Assembly: GCF_000276665.1 (NCBI RefSeq)
Contig: NW_004955438.1
Coordinates: 6,991,483 to 7,055,482, forward strand
Reading direction: 5' to 3'
Source: Chinchilla lanigera
Lineage: Eukaryota; Chordata; Mammalia; Rodentia; Chinchillidae
DNA: 64,000 nt
Shown: piece by piece, positions 21,045-32,932 of the stretch
Layout: each line of letters starts with the position of its first letter
Numbering within the stretch: position 1 is the first letter of the stretch
Program-made: the position numbers and the translations under genes
The notes under the pieces: generated by a model
What the model saw: the letters and a program-made list of their open reading frames with translations, nothing else
Databases searched by the model: none
What the model was told of the DNA's origin: nothing

Positions 21045-21290
21045 TAAAGGAACAGTTAATGTTTAATTGTTTGATTATTCTTGCATGCCTATATCTGGTA
21101 ATCTGAGCAACTACTTTGAGTATAACCATATGTAATACAACAACCATTGTTAATTTCCTATCAACTTTTTTTGGAATTCTGTAGTTTCTACTGTTTTTGT
21201 GCTGATTTTTTTTTCTTTGTCTTTGGTTTTGTTGTTTTGTTTTTGTTTTTTTCTCTTCAAAATAAAAGAGAACTAAATAAATATTAATCA
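21045..21290 (+). mobile_element. L1 3' UTR fragment, sense
   Basis: AAGGAACAGTTAATGTTTAA, GATTATTCTTGCATGCC, ATCTGAGCAACTACTTTGAG and AATTTCCTATCAAC are shared with 47175-47395 and, inverted, with 33505-33740 and 46790-46985. It ends in a T/G-rich tract and AATAAAAG. Confidence 0.75.
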
Positions 21291-21295
21291 GAAGG

Positions 21296-22299
21296 AAGTA
21301 AATGAATTTATCTCCCCTGAACTGTAAGTCTGAAAGTTCAGCTGACTAGAATATATCATGAATGGGAAAACGTGATGCCCAGAAGCTGCAGGAAGCACCC
21401 TGACATGTGCCTTTCCCCAAAGAAACCACTCCTCAGGGATATAGTTAAGAGCTCTTTAATATTATATACCTATCAACAAACTAGTGTAATTATAACGAGT
21501 TTTATTAAAAATACCAGAAAGATGGAAAATTATTTATATGCTGATTCCCTGTAGGGACAGAACTGTAAAACACAAGAGAAAATAGTGTTCTGTGGATACT
21601 GGACATGAGCATCCAGTAACATCATCATGGTTATTTTAGTTCCTTTGGCTACTGTAAGAAGAAGAGTTATACAAAGGGAAATTTGTCAACTGCAGAAAAA
21701 CTTTGATCACAGTTCTGGCAGAAAGGAAATACCCAATCAAAGCACCAGCAGATCTGTTGTTCATTGAGGGCCATTTCTGTGCTTCCTACTTCGTAAAAAA
21801 AGATTGTTTCTTGAGTTTTTGAATGGATAAACAATCTCCTCAGACTCTTTTTGTGAATAAAATGCACCATATTCATTAGATTACGAGACTGATACATTCA
21901 AGACGGCAGGGCATTGATTACCTCTTATAAGTCTTACCTGCTTTTACCTATATTTCTTACTGGGGATTAAATTTCAACATGATTTTCAGAGGGGAAAACC
22001 CCTATTTAAATGATAGCATCTTACCCATAAAAACATAGCTTCTTCACATGCAAAATATAATCATTCCATCCAAATCACCCCTGAGTATGAATTCATACCA
22101 GGATTAGCTCAAGAGTTCAAAACTTTATCCGGGTCTTTGGCTAAACTCTTTCTACCTGTGAGCTCGTGAAATCAAAGTAAGCTATATCCTCTGCATCAGG
22201 GTGAAACAGGTACGGGATATACGTTCTGACTGAAAAGAGGAGCAAAAGACAACTGAAAAAGCATAATCAAGGTGAAACCTGTCTGAAACCCAGCAAGCG
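21296..22299. other. Unassigned DNA
   Basis: No named repeat or gene is recognised. It contains short closed frames only. Confidence 0.4.
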
Positions 22300-23519
22300 A
22301 AGCATTAACATTGAAAGACTCAGGTCAGATAACTTGTGCACACTTGGACAGAGAATGGGGTCCTCAAGGTTTTGGGTATCTCTATCTCTATGGCACTGTT
22401 AAACTTAAGCCATGCTTCAGGTCATTTTTGTTGGAGATTCTTGGCATTAACTCTTCCAAGCTAGCACTGCATGCTGGTAGCTGTATTGTTCTGAGGTTTC
22501 AGTGGGGGTCCTGCACCTATAGCTTTACTAAACATTACCCTGGGGGGACTTCAGGTAGATTTACCCTTGTAATAATCCTCTGTGGATACCTAGGTTCTGA
22601 TTTAAAATCTCAGTAGAAGTTGTGATGAACCCGTCCTTTTGCATTCCATATCCCCACAGAGTTAGAACCACATGCGTTCTGTCAAAGCCTGTCACTTGCT
22701 GCCTTCAGAGCAACAACATGAATCACAAATACACTTATTTGAGCCATGTCTGAACAGTAATCCTATGGGTAGTGCTCTGGGCCCACATCCTGAAATAATC
22801 CCCCTTCCCTCATGATTTGGGTCTGTAATGGGAGAGGTGGCTTTGCAAACTTCTGAGACAATTACCAGTGATTTTTGCCATTGTGCTGATGCACAGCACC
22901 TGCTTTGTTTTTATTTGTGCTAATCTCTTTAGTAAGTAGGCACTGGTCTGCATCCCTGGTTTTGTCTTCTAAACATGCCTTTTCTTCAATCTTTCCCAGT
23001 CTATGCTGCAAATTTTCCAGATCTTTCTGCTCTGTTTCCTTTGGCTCTTGATTCACGTTGAAAGCAGCCAAAAGTATTCACACAGCATATTTATTTTGAT
23101 TGTGGAATTTCTTTTGCCAAATATATTATCTTTTTGCTTTTCAGTTGTACTTTTTACAAAGCCGTGGAGGAATGCACAGTTTAGTCAACTGGGTTGTTCA
23201 TAAAAAGGATGGGCCTACTGATAACTTCCAATGAAGTATCCCTCATTTTGTTTAACACCTTATTAGCATGGCCTTTAATACACAGATTAACATTAACATT
23301 GTGGTCATGGCCAATAGCTGATCTCTGGAGTTCTAGCTCTTTTCTAGTAAGCTCATCCTCTGAATCTAATCAGAATTGCTCATAGCTATCATTCAAAGAA
23401 ATGTAAGCCTTTTCTAGTCTATTCATGAGAACTCCTCCAACACTGCTTACTACCCAGTTCAAAAATTACTTCTATATTTTCTGTTATGGATAGCCAAAAC
23501 CCTACTCCTGGTACCAAAT
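22300..23519 (-). mobile_element. ERVL-MaLR internal region, antisense, decayed
   Basis: This is the internal part of an old endogenous retrovirus on the minus strand, ending next to an LTR at 23520. The tRNA primer-binding site is visible at the junction. A minus-strand frame at 22862-23071 (69 codons) is rich in K, E and Q with a leucine spacing suggesting a short coiled coil, as in retroviral Gag-like proteins. Upstream on that strand, frames with Gag-like composition are cut by stops. No protease, polymerase or envelope core motif was seen. It is inactive. Confidence 0.65.
23501..23517 (-). promoter_or_regulatory. ERVL-type primer-binding site
   Basis: On the minus strand this reads TGGTACCAGGAGTAGGG, directly following the LTR end. 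ERVL/MaLR elements are known to carry a TGGTACCAGGAG-type site there (tRNA-Leu-like). It fixes the orientation of the remnant. Confidence 0.7.
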
Positions 23520-23775
23520 TTATGTCTCAGTTAATTTTATATTGTTAATAACATACTGGATAATTATAGAGAAAAGAGGGCTATTGTGGTTCACTGTTAC
23601 AATCAAAGTTTGAGAGATCACATTTAATGAAGGCTGGCTACTTGCTACTGGCTCAGTCACAAGATAGCACAGAACATCTAGGAATATGTGAGAGACCTGG
23701 TTGAACCCACATTTATACCAGATCCATTCAAAGGCTAATTCACTAACAAACATGAACACTTTTTGAGTGTAGATT
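23520..23775 (-). mobile_element. 5' LTR of the antisense MaLR remnant
   Basis: TATGTCTCAGTTAATTTTA through AAAGAGGGCTATTGTGGTTC and GGAATATGTGAGAGACCTGG follow antisense MaLR LTR order. The LTR is shortened and diverged. Confidence 0.65.
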
Positions 23776-25388
23776 GTTATTAATCAATAGTCATTTCAGA
23801 GTAGTAACCATGTTGCCTCGCCACAAAAATTAATATTCAAATATTGTCCTAATCCCATATTTAATGCTAAATTCATGAATTTATTTTGGATCTATACAAA
23901 AATACTGTTTTCAGATGGAATTTCACTTAAAGAATGTTTGTCTAATAGCCCATCCAGTTTTGTTATTTTATCTCTCCATGGTTTGAAAATTCTCCTAAAC
24001 TAAATCCTGAGAAATATTATTTTGTGCCCAAGCTACACTTTGTAAAAATGCATTTCTTAGGAGAAACATTTTCTACTGGCAGAAAAAAATCATTTTTTAT
24101 TTAATTCTTTTTATTTGCTATAAATTCTTAAAGTATAAAATTTGAACATGAGATAATTTGTTTTACACTGCTGATTTTTTTTCAATGCTGTCCCTTTACT
24201 TTCACTTCAGGAAACGAGGAACATGAAGGTCAGCTACAGTAAACCTAACAATTCATTGACAGCCAATTCTCACTAATCCTATTCTGTTGATTTAACACAT
24301 TAAAAACAAGGTATTTTTAATAGTACTTGTTTTGTTTTCTATGTAACCCCAAAATATCATGATACTTCTTTGTTCAATCTTTTTGCTTTTTATCATATGT
24401 ATTGTTTTCCAAAAATTCAGGATTGATATACCAAGGAAATGTAGGCATGCAGAATAAAGGACTCAATTTGATGTTAAAGTTGCTGTGTACTCTTTAAAAT
24501 AGGAACTAAATTTCCTGAAATTTTTAGAATAACATTATCTTGCAAAAGCAACCAACTTCTCTTAAACTATAATAATTAATAAAGTGTTTAAAAGATATTT
24601 AAAAAATTTAAGCTTCAAAAGCCATCTGGTCTCATTCAATGAGACCATAGTGGAATGTGACAGCAAGAAATTTTCTCTGCCTGTTTAGAATATATTTTGA
24701 ACACTTTTGGCTAGTATTTAGTAGACTTTAAAACACAGTAAAATCATCAAGTTATTTTGATAATTAAAGTTTAGAAAAAGCAAAAACATTACAAAAAGAG
24801 GGCATCAAGAAACACTACATATTTCTAGAGTGAAGAATTATCCACTTATTTCAAAATCAACAGTGAATTTCTCAGACAAATAGAGAAATGTGTAGATGGT
24901 GTTGAGGGATAAAATTGTTGAGGATTACATACACTCAGCAGGATGTGAACACTGCATGACATAGTCAATAGAATAATTTGCTCAGATAAACCAATATTTT
25001 CTCTTGTAAAAGTGGACTTTTTATCATAATAATTGATGTATATTACCAAATACAGGAAAAATGAAAAAATAAAATAAATTATAAGAACATAGTATAAATC
25101 TATGAGTAAGAAATTCCTTTGAAAGCCTAACATTAACTATCTTTTTCTATATTTAGGAAATACAAAATGATCATTACTTTCTTGATACAGTACAAAGAGA
25201 CTCATTTGTATAACATTGCTAGTTCGTAGTCTCAGGTTCCATTTTCCTCCTATGATATGAACCCAGCACATACTGCGAAATAAAGAAAGACTGTGTTTTC
25301 TAAATGTAGCATAGTACATTTAGAAAATTCTTCAGTTTATCAGGGATGCTTAAGTAATCACAAACGTAGAAATAAATTTTCAAAATTT
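23776..25388. other. Unassigned AT-rich DNA
   Basis: No named repeat. A perfect 9-bp inverted repeat with a 3-base loop (TGGTCTCAT / ATGAGACCA) lies at 24627-24647. Confidence 0.45.
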
Positions 25389-25437
25389 CAAATTTATGCT
25401 GAACTACTTAATTAACTACAAATTTATACTGAACTAC
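25389..25437. repeat. Two-copy 30-bp tandem repeat
   Basis: CAAATTTATGCTGAACTAC at 25389 recurs as CAAATTTATACTGAACTAC at 25419, with one mismatch and a 30-bp offset. Confidence 0.85.
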
Positions 25438-25469
25438 ATTTCAAAACTGTTTTCAATTTTTATATTGAA

Positions 25470-25629
25470 AAGACCTACAGAGATCAATACATGGGAAGAG
25501 GGAGGAGAATGGAAGAGAAGGGTATGATAGATGAAATTAGGATGTGTTGTTATGTACAAGTACCTACATCCTAGAAGAAAGGTAAACGTTGTGTACTACA
25601 CACATGTACTGATACATTAAATAAAAAAG
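25470..25629 (+). mobile_element. L1 3' UTR end, sense
   Basis: GGGAAGAGGGAGGAGAATGG, then TTATGTACAAGTACCTACATC, then CACATGTACTGATACATTAA and an A-rich tail match the L1 3' termini at 3370, 5517 and 61438. The tail is followed by a GAAA run used as the next SINE's target. Confidence 0.7.
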
Positions 25630-25645
25630 AAAGAAAGAAACCTGA

Positions 25646-25732
25646 GGGCCAAGGGTATAGCTCAGTGCCTTAAGCACTTGCCTGCCAAGCCTGTGGTCAT
25701 GAGTTCGATTCCTGAGACCCAAGATAAAAAAT
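25646..25732 (+). mobile_element. ID-type SINE with perfect 16-bp target duplication
   Basis: GGGCCAAGGGTATAGCTCAG, then TTGCCTGCCAAGCCTG and GAGTTCGATTCCTGAGACCC. AAAGAAAGAAACCTGA flanks it at 25630-25645 and 25733-25748. The 3' extension reads GAGACCC instead of GGTACC, so it belongs to a different subtype from most copies here. Confidence 0.93.
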
Positions 25733-25748
25733 AAAGAAAGAAACCTGA

Positions 25749-28522
25749 ACAATGGATCAAGTAGCCCAGTAAATTTAACAGTCTGGAGTCAACTAAACCA
25801 TAAAATTGTAAGAGGGATCTGACATTATATGAAATTCAAGAAGAACTTTTTGTGTATGTTTTACATTGTAAACTATGAAATATTGTGAACTAAGTGCAAT
25901 TCAGTTAATTGGTTACCAAGTATAACTCAGTCATTCAATTCACATTCATTATATGAATTTAGACTAATAGAAGGTATGTTAAACTGTTGTAACTCTTAAA
26001 TGCTAATGAAGTCTTCTGTACCAAAAATTCTTTATTGATTACAGGTAGGAAGAGATAGAGTGTTTCCATATCATTAATTTTTTAACATTACTTTTTAATT
26101 TCTAAAAGTACATTTGAAAAATCAATACACATCATAAGAAGAGGTATAGCTTTTTTTATTTCCCAAGTGTCTTTATTTGAAATGAGGTAAATATCACCTC
26201 AGAGTGGGTCCAAACTATCAAGAAGACACTCAAAATTCACTCCATGCAACACAGATGTATGTTTCTTGAATATTTCTGTAATACTTATTTTATATTTTGC
26301 ATATTCATTTTTTTACATCAGCTATAGTTCAATATTCTATTCTTATCATCTCTAAAGTAACTGAACAAAGAGGAAATATTTTTCACTTTGTGTTACTGAG
26401 AGGAGATAGTTAACAGTATGCAAAAGATAAGTAGTTATCTCATTTTGCATTTAGTGCCATCTTGCATGCAGCTGTGAGTAATTGTACACATGCCAAATAG
26501 TTTGTGGAGTTATCATTCCAGAATGGGTTTATTAGCCAGTGAATTTTTAGTAACACAAATCTTGAAATTAGCAGCAAAACCACATGGAAGCTACTGAAAG
26601 CATTTAACTCAGAAAGGTAACACTCTAATTTATAAACTGCCATTTTGGATACCGGAGCAACACACTTTCACAAAGCATTTGTCTAAAAGACAAAATAGGT
26701 ATTAAATGCAAGTATGTAAATTCCTAAACATAAATAATCACGGAAGAATTTCAGAGGAAGTCTCATTCATAGTTATTCACTCTTATTTACTAAAACCAAT
26801 AACAATGGTCTTTGATTTGGATTTTGTCATAAAGGTTAACAACGAGAGTGTGGATTTGTTACTGAATTATATTTAGGACACAATAATAATGAAGGTGTGT
26901 CTTGGGGACCAGAGTTTCAATCGTAATTAATGGCATGTTTATTGAAATGCCACGATATGCTAAATATTTTTGGAAGTCTTGTACAAGCCTTGAGCAACAT
27001 ATCGGTGCATGTGTGAAGGGTGCTGAATGAAAAGATCCATGTTTTAACTCATTAGACAATGTCAGATTGGAAAAATTAGAAATGCAGTATTGGCAGATTT
27101 CATTACATCCACATACATAGTTTGTTTATTTTTGAATAATATCCCAAGGCAATTAAAACAAATTGCAGCACTTTTACGCCACTTGAAAACTAATTCGTTG
27201 TCACTGAGGGCACTTGACTCAGGACCTAATCAGGAAAACAAGTGACTGTAGATAATTCTATTGCAAGGACTTGAGCAAGACTTTCAGGAAATTTCTTACC
27301 AAGGAACTCAACCTTCAGCTCTTCAAGGGGAGAGTATTTCCCCAGGGACTACCCAACAGCTCCCTGGTTCCTGCAAATACCCTTGATTGCATCAACAAGC
27401 AGCACAGTAAGTGTGATTCTCAGAAGCTCATCAACACACTTACAATTTTTCTTCATTATTCTAGTATATAAATCCAGAACAGTCTACTTAGGTTGTGGTT
27501 TTTTAAACTCAGTGGGGCACAAATGTGACCAGAACTAAGTGCAAGATGTAAATTTTGTTGTACTGTGGTATGAGACTGTGCATATTCTTTGTGTGCGATT
27601 TTTAGACTAAATATTTAAATTTTTGCTGCACAAATCTCTATTTGGTTTATTTGTACAGTACTGTATTTCTCAAATCAGAAAAACTCCAAAGTATTAAACA
27701 TTTTGGGTGTGAGTTCTGAAATGGGGTTTTTGACACATATTCTATAAATTTTCTCCCCTGCTAGATTTTATTCTGCTAATTTAATGCTTTCATCATCAAG
27801 ATAATCTCTCAAAATAATTTCTCTTCACCTGGTGGCATATTCTACTTTAACATTTACTTTGAATTTAAATAAATAGTCTGCTGTGGAATAAAATAAGAAT
27901 ACCTAAATTCCACTCTAATATTATGATCTGACTATCATTCTTAGAAAATCTGGAAAGAATACTGAATGTCAGTTTAACTGAACTGTACATGACAAAATAA
28001 TTAAATTTGCTGTGCAAAGATTTAGTCTAATGATTCTGACCTTAATGGATGTCATTATTATTTAGCATAAGTAAAAATCAATGAACATAACCCTATTTAA
28101 TATGTCTTTTGTAAGAATTAATGAATACATTCCATGCATAACACTTTACCTGCTAATGTCATCATTTTCCTTTTAATGCATAGAGCTTAATCGTTAAACA
28201 TTGTCATAATTTCCTTTAGTTTTGTAGCACAATGGGATACACATGAAATTTATATTATATTAGTATTTTCAGTAATTTCTGCTTTTGACCATATTTTTAG
28301 CAGTTTAATACAGAATAGTTACATGTATTTCTTGCATGAAATGGTCATCATTATTATGGTCACTCATTAAATGTGGAAATACATACAGAATTGTAATGGA
28401 TATTTTTATCCATTTTACCTGCTTCAGCAATACTTGGAGGTAACGGAGCCAAAAAATGCAATGCAGACTTACCCTCCTTACTGTTGCAAAGAAGACAAAT
28501 GCCCTAAACAGAATTCCAGACT
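25749..28522. other. Unassigned DNA, few repeats
   Basis: About 2.8 kb without a named repeat. A frame at 27271-27471 ends near a donor-like ACA|GTAAGT at 27408, but its acceptor side is weak and I do not call an exon. Confidence 0.45.
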
Positions 28523-28539
28523 CTGAAAATCATAATTTT

Positions 28540-28623
28540 TTTTTTTTTCTGGTACCATGAACCGAACTCACGACCTTGCGCTTGCCAGGCAGGTGCTGTG
28601 CCACTGAGCTAAATCCCCAGCCC
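28540..28623 (-). mobile_element. ID-type SINE with perfect 17-bp target duplication
   Basis: CTGAAAATCATAATTTT flanks it at 28523-28539 and 28624-28640. On the minus strand: GGGGCTGGGGATTTAGCTCAG, CTTGCCTGG-type core, GAGTTCGGTTC, ATGGTACCAGA and A-tail. It is one of the youngest-looking copies. Confidence 0.95.
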
Positions 28624-28640
28624 CTGAAAATCATAATTTT

Positions 28641-29400
28641 AAATCAAAGTACTTAGATCTAGGAACTGTTTGTTACAACAGAATAGTTTGTCTTAATCCT
28701 ATCAGTGTCTTTCTGTAGATTCATATCCTCTGCTGGAATAACCAATATATTTATACCTTATTCAATATCTACAATTATATAATATCTACAATTATCTTTG
28801 GATTTTTACATGGATAGTAATAACGATGAGTTTGAAACTTATTCTTTAAATTAATAAATGTTCTGTAAACTGCAAATAAAATAATGAGAATCTATTATCT
28901 CCTACTGACATAAAAATATAAGTGAAAAATTATCTTTGATAACACATGATAAAGACATCAAATTTTTTACTTTAAACTTGCGATCTCTTTCTTATATTTG
29001 TAATCTGGAAAGCAGATATCTTACATCTGTGTTTTACAAGGCTCAGTCATGAACAAACTGAATTACATAAAATATGACCTATGTAGTAGGCAATTAATGA
29101 TAACAAAACACAGTATCGTTTATCCGGAAAAATAATCAGAATTCTTCTCATCCAACATTCCATCCAAAGCAGAAATCTCTTCTACTAGTTTTTAAATTTA
29201 AATACCAAAACTGTCAAAAGAGCTGTTTTATTTTTTAATCAGACTGAGGCCTCAATTAAGTTCTTCTAAGTTGGAAACAAAAATAGCATAAAATTTCTCA
29301 TAGTTGAAGCACTGTGACTTTGCTTAATCTTTTCTTAATCAGTCCAGATGCATTATAACAAACTGTTCAAGAAAGTAGACTGTAAATTCAAGTGAAAAAG
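28641..29400. other. Unassigned AT-rich DNA
   Basis: Includes a small local duplication AATATCTACAATTAT at 28764 and 28781. Nothing else supported. Confidence 0.45.
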
Positions 29401-29404
29401 AGCT

Positions 29405-29572
29405 CAAACCCTGCCTCAGCAAACTGAGCTGACAAATTTCAAATAAGTTAAACAGTGTTAGTAACATGACCTAATTTCATTATTGGGCCAGTGTGAGGAT
29501 TAAAAAATAAAACAAAACTATGCACACCAAGTACTACATGACACACAGTAGGTGCCTAGTAAATGTTAAAAT
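29405..29572 (+). mobile_element. MIR SINE, sense
   Basis: AAATAAGTTAAACAGTG, GTGTGAGGATTAAAAAATAA and ACACACAGTAGGTGCCTAG followed by TAAATGTT match the MIR 3' half in order. Confidence 0.72.
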
Positions 29573-30439
29573 TATTTTAAATTAATCTTAATTTTATAGT
29601 ATCTGACATGATATGATCTCCAGATACTTCTTTCAAATGAGTTTTTTTTATGACATTTAAGTTGACTGATAGTGATTTCCATTACTCTGAGGATGGAATT
29701 TCCATACTGATTCCAGTTGTTAGAAGTGTACGTTTGGCCCAGTGCTGTTGAGATAAAACAGAACACTGAGCTCAGAGACTGAGTATGTGAAATAAAGAAA
29801 ACCAATCTCTTATTAATGTATCAAAATTTTCCATTTAATTTTGCTGCTTAAACTACATGAGCAGTTGTACTAAATGCTGTTAAAAGGAAGTTTGAGACAC
29901 TCTCCAAAAGATTGTGATTTAATATAGGACATGATTCTCAAATAGAACACAGAATAATTCCAATGATTTGAACTTGATTTATGAAAGAAGCTAGCACAGC
30001 AGACCAGTATGAAAGGGTGGCCTTTCCCTAAACAATGCTTGTCACTCTAACATCCAGAAAGAAAAATTAAAACTTGAATCTATTTTCACATTGTGTGCCT
30101 CATGAGCACAAATCAAAAATTATAGTGGGAGAAATGAGGAATTTCACTAAATTAAGACTTCTAAATTACCAATAGTACCATTAAGAGAATGACAAGCAAT
30201 GTCTCCAACTGGGACAAATACATGTAACAATGATAATAAAAAAATGTTGCAAGAACTCTAACAAGTCAGTGGGAAATAACAGAATGTAATTAAAATAAAA
30301 GTTAGCCTAAAGATACTAAAAACTTCACAAATCTGAAGAGTCCTATGGTCAAATGATATTTAAAACATTGCCCTCCTCTTTACCAATCACCAGAAAATAC
30401 AATACGTGCTCCAAAAATTGACAATATCAAAAATTTTAT
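29573..30439. other. Unassigned AT-rich DNA
   Basis: No repeat or gene recognised. Confidence 0.45.
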
Positions 30440-30742
30440 AGTAAATTGTGTTTCCTCCACAAGCATTATGTTGATGCCTTTCTGAAACTTGAAGTGACTG
30501 TACATGGCTATAGGACTTTTAAGAGGTAATTAAGTTTGTAGTGCATCATAGTAAGTAAGCCCTTAACACAGTAGGAATGATGTCCTGATAGGAAGAGGAG
30601 ATTCCAGGGATGGATATGTTCAGCAGAACAGCAAAGTGAGGACACAGCAAGAAAAAGGTAAGTGTAAGCCAAGGAGAGGAGATCAGGAGGAGCCAAACCT
30701 ATCAGCTCTTTGTTGTAGGACGTACAGCCTCCAGAATCTGAA
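30440..30742 (+). mobile_element. MLT1-type (ERVL-MaLR) LTR, sense
   Basis: GGACTTTTAAGAGGTAATTAAG, ATGTCCTGATAGGAAGAGGA, GTGAGGACACAGCAAGAAAAAG, GCCAAGGAGAGGAGATCAGG and CAGCCTCCAGAATCTGAAAATA follow the MLT1 LTR closely. The expected 3' end is replaced by a GATA microsatellite. Confidence 0.85.
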
Positions 30743-30800
30743 AATAGATAGAGAGATGATCATGATAATGACAGATAGATAGATGATAGATAGATTGATT
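30743..30800. repeat. (GATA)n-type microsatellite
   Basis: AGATAGAGAGATGATCATG then AGATAGATAGATGATAGATAG. It probably grew from the AATA-rich LTR 3' end. Confidence 0.9.
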
Positions 30801-30807
30801 CATTATT

Positions 30808-31066
30808 TGTAGTGTACTCTATATAACCAGAAAATTAGCAAAGTATAGCTATGTAAAAGACATTATGACTTAATATAGGGTATAGGATTCTTTCACAAAG
30901 AATAATAACATATGGAGGTTATTTCACAAAAAGAATAATTAAATGGAGAGGTGGAAAATTGTACCATTAATGAGCATTCACACACCTTCATTGCCCAAAG
31001 TAAAACATAAAGAAGAATTCAAAATTTTAAATTTGAGAAAAAAGGAAGAGATGAGATGCAAAGGGA
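30808..31066 (+). repeat. Duplicated ~260-bp block, copy A
   Basis: It aligns along its whole length with 32673-32932 in the same orientation. Shared phrases include TTAGCAAAGTATAGCTATG, AATGAGCATTCACACACC and AGAGATGAGATGCAAAGGGA. About one base in ten differs by eye. It matches no transposon I can name. Confidence 0.92.
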
Positions 31067-31460
31067 CATACATGGTTTTAGGAATATGAAAAATATTGCA
31101 TTCCTTCTCTAGGGATAGTGTTATTCAAAAGTTCATTCTTTAATGCTTTGTTAAAGTTTATTTTATGTTTTGCATGCATTTTTAGATAAATGTTATGTTT
31201 CTTAATTTTGAAAAATAATATAAAGATGTGCATATTTATTCAACTATAATTTCAGATTTATTAGTCAGCAAATTCTCAGCCAATTTTTGACAACTAATGA
31301 ATAATTTTACCTATCACATAATAAGGATATATTTTATCTTTTTGCTGAAAACTCTTCTTTTCTTGATATCTATTTGGTCATCATAATATATTAATTATAT
31401 ATTTCATTATAACATTGTCCAAATCTTAGCACTGTTGAAAATGATAGACATATAATTTAT

Positions 31461-31549
31461 TTTCTCCAAATGACCATATTCTAGAATATGGTCATTTCTC
31501 CAAATGACCATATTCTTAATGATTTTATGTGGTTCATAAAATCATTAAG
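31461..31549. repeat. Compound palindrome cluster
   Basis: Positions 31468-31497 form a perfect 30-bp palindrome centred on CTAG. The phrase at 31461-31482 is directly repeated at 31495-31516. A second perfect stem follows: 15 bp at 31515-31529 pairs with 31535-31549 around the loop TGGTT. All three arms abut or overlap. Each could form a hairpin or cruciform. Confidence 0.97.
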
Positions 31550-32080
31550 GGATAATTAAATGTAAAACATGTGGTCCTGAATTCAGGTATATTAAAATTT
31601 TAGATATGAGAGGTTTCAGAAAGTTCTAGAATTGCCATTAAAAAAAATTTCAACTGAACCTTAGCAAAAGACTAAAGGAAATCATGAAATCAAACCAATC
31701 AGAGAAATCATCTCCAGGCAGCTCCACAGAGTTTAGGATCACTGCTCAAGAGAATCATGTATTACCCAACTCTTCTTCATGCTTGAAAATAGTGCCTGCC
31801 TTTACTAAAGTAATGCTCTTACACTCACTCACAACAAAACCATGCAATGGAAAATCCTCTCTTTTCCTTATACTAGTTACTCTCCAGTTGAAGAGTGGTG
31901 AATTTTTGTGATGGATTTCCTATTAAGTTCAGGTAATTTCTAAGTATAAAGAACAATGTTTTCTATATGAGTGCTTGTATTTCTTTGGAAAGTGAATTTG
32001 ATTTCATTTATTTAAATAAGGTACTCCCCGTGAGGGAACTTACCCCAAGCTATTTCCAAGCTAGGAAAGCTTGAGAAGCT
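31550..32080. other. Unassigned DNA between palindromes and a SINE
   Basis: A frame at 31684-31911 (+, 75 codons) has no recognised motif or splice context. Confidence 0.4.
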
Positions 32081-32168
32081 CTTTTTCTGCTTTGTATTGG
32101 GAACAGAACTCAAGACCTTGCACTTGCCAGGCAGGCACTCTGCCGCTAAGCTAAGCTATACCCCCAAG
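32081..32168 (-). mobile_element. ID-type SINE, diverged
   Basis: On the + strand: TTGTATTGGGAACAGAACTC, CTTGCACTTGCCAGGCAGGC and GCCGCTAAGCTAAGCTATAC. The A box is rearranged (an extra AAGCT), and no clear target duplication remains. It is older than the other copies. Confidence 0.88.
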
Positions 32169-32334
32169 CAAAAAAGCTCAACTTTTGAAACTATAACTCT
32201 TATAATCAGTGGTAGAGTACGAGTATTTTCACTCTCATTATTTGCATCAAAACAAATATTCTATCTTGGATTCAACACTTACACATGACGTTCCATGTTG
32301 GTGATTGACATAAAGAGTACCAGACAGCAGTAAA

Positions 32335-32470
32335 TTTTGCTCGGTTTCAACCTGCCCTTCTCCTCATGTACTTTAGACAAGGCATTTCATCACTCTTGAT
32401 TCCTTTCTTCTTCTGTAATGTGACATGTTTTGATAATTGCTTACATTTTGTCTAGAGCAGTGACTTGGAA
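32335..32470 (+). mobile_element. Probable MIR SINE, sense
   Basis: GGTTTCAACCTGCCC, then TGTACTTTAGACAAGGCATTTC, then TTCTTCTTCTGTAATGTGAC follow the MIR core order. Diverged; ends approximate. Confidence 0.55.
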
Positions 32471-32672
32471 TCCAGCACACAATATAACTCACAAAGGATT
32501 TAAGTGTCCATTTTATGAATGAAATGTGCTTCAGTTACTATAAGTGGCCATGGTCAAAAAGTGTATGTCTTGTTCGCTGGCACATATACAAATTTATTGC
32601 ATTTCTCTCCTTCTTTCAACAAACCATGATTTTCTCATGGCAAAACTCATGTAGGTTTAGCACAGAAAATTC

Positions 32673-32932
32673 TGTAGTATACATTATATAACCAGAACAT
32701 TAGCAAAGTATAGCTATGTAAAACACATTAAAACTTAATATAGGGTATGGATATTATTTCACAAAGAATAATAACATACAGAGGTTATTTCACAAAAAGA
32801 ATAATCAAATGAAGGGACATGGAAAATTGTACTGTTAATGAGCATTCACACACCTTCATTGCCAGGAGTAAACCCTAAAAGAATTTAAAATTTTAAATTT
32901 GAGAAGAAAGGAAGAGATGAGATGCAAAGGGA
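32673..32932 (+). repeat. Duplicated ~260-bp block, copy B
   Basis: Partner of 30808-31066. Both ends stop matching abruptly (upstream TCTGTAGTATACATTA, downstream AAAGGGA then GTTGAGAC). This marks the duplication boundaries. Confidence 0.92.

Noticed and set aside
27271..27471. Possible internal exon with donor ACA|GTAAGT at 27408
   Set aside because: The acceptor side lacks a pyrimidine tract and the frame runs on past the donor. A single good donor motif occurs often by chance.
30743..30800. CRISPR-like array in the GATA repeats and other tandem repeats
   Set aside because: The units are 4 bp (or 20-73 bp in other tandem tracts) without unique spacers. These are ordinary micro- and minisatellites of vertebrate DNA.
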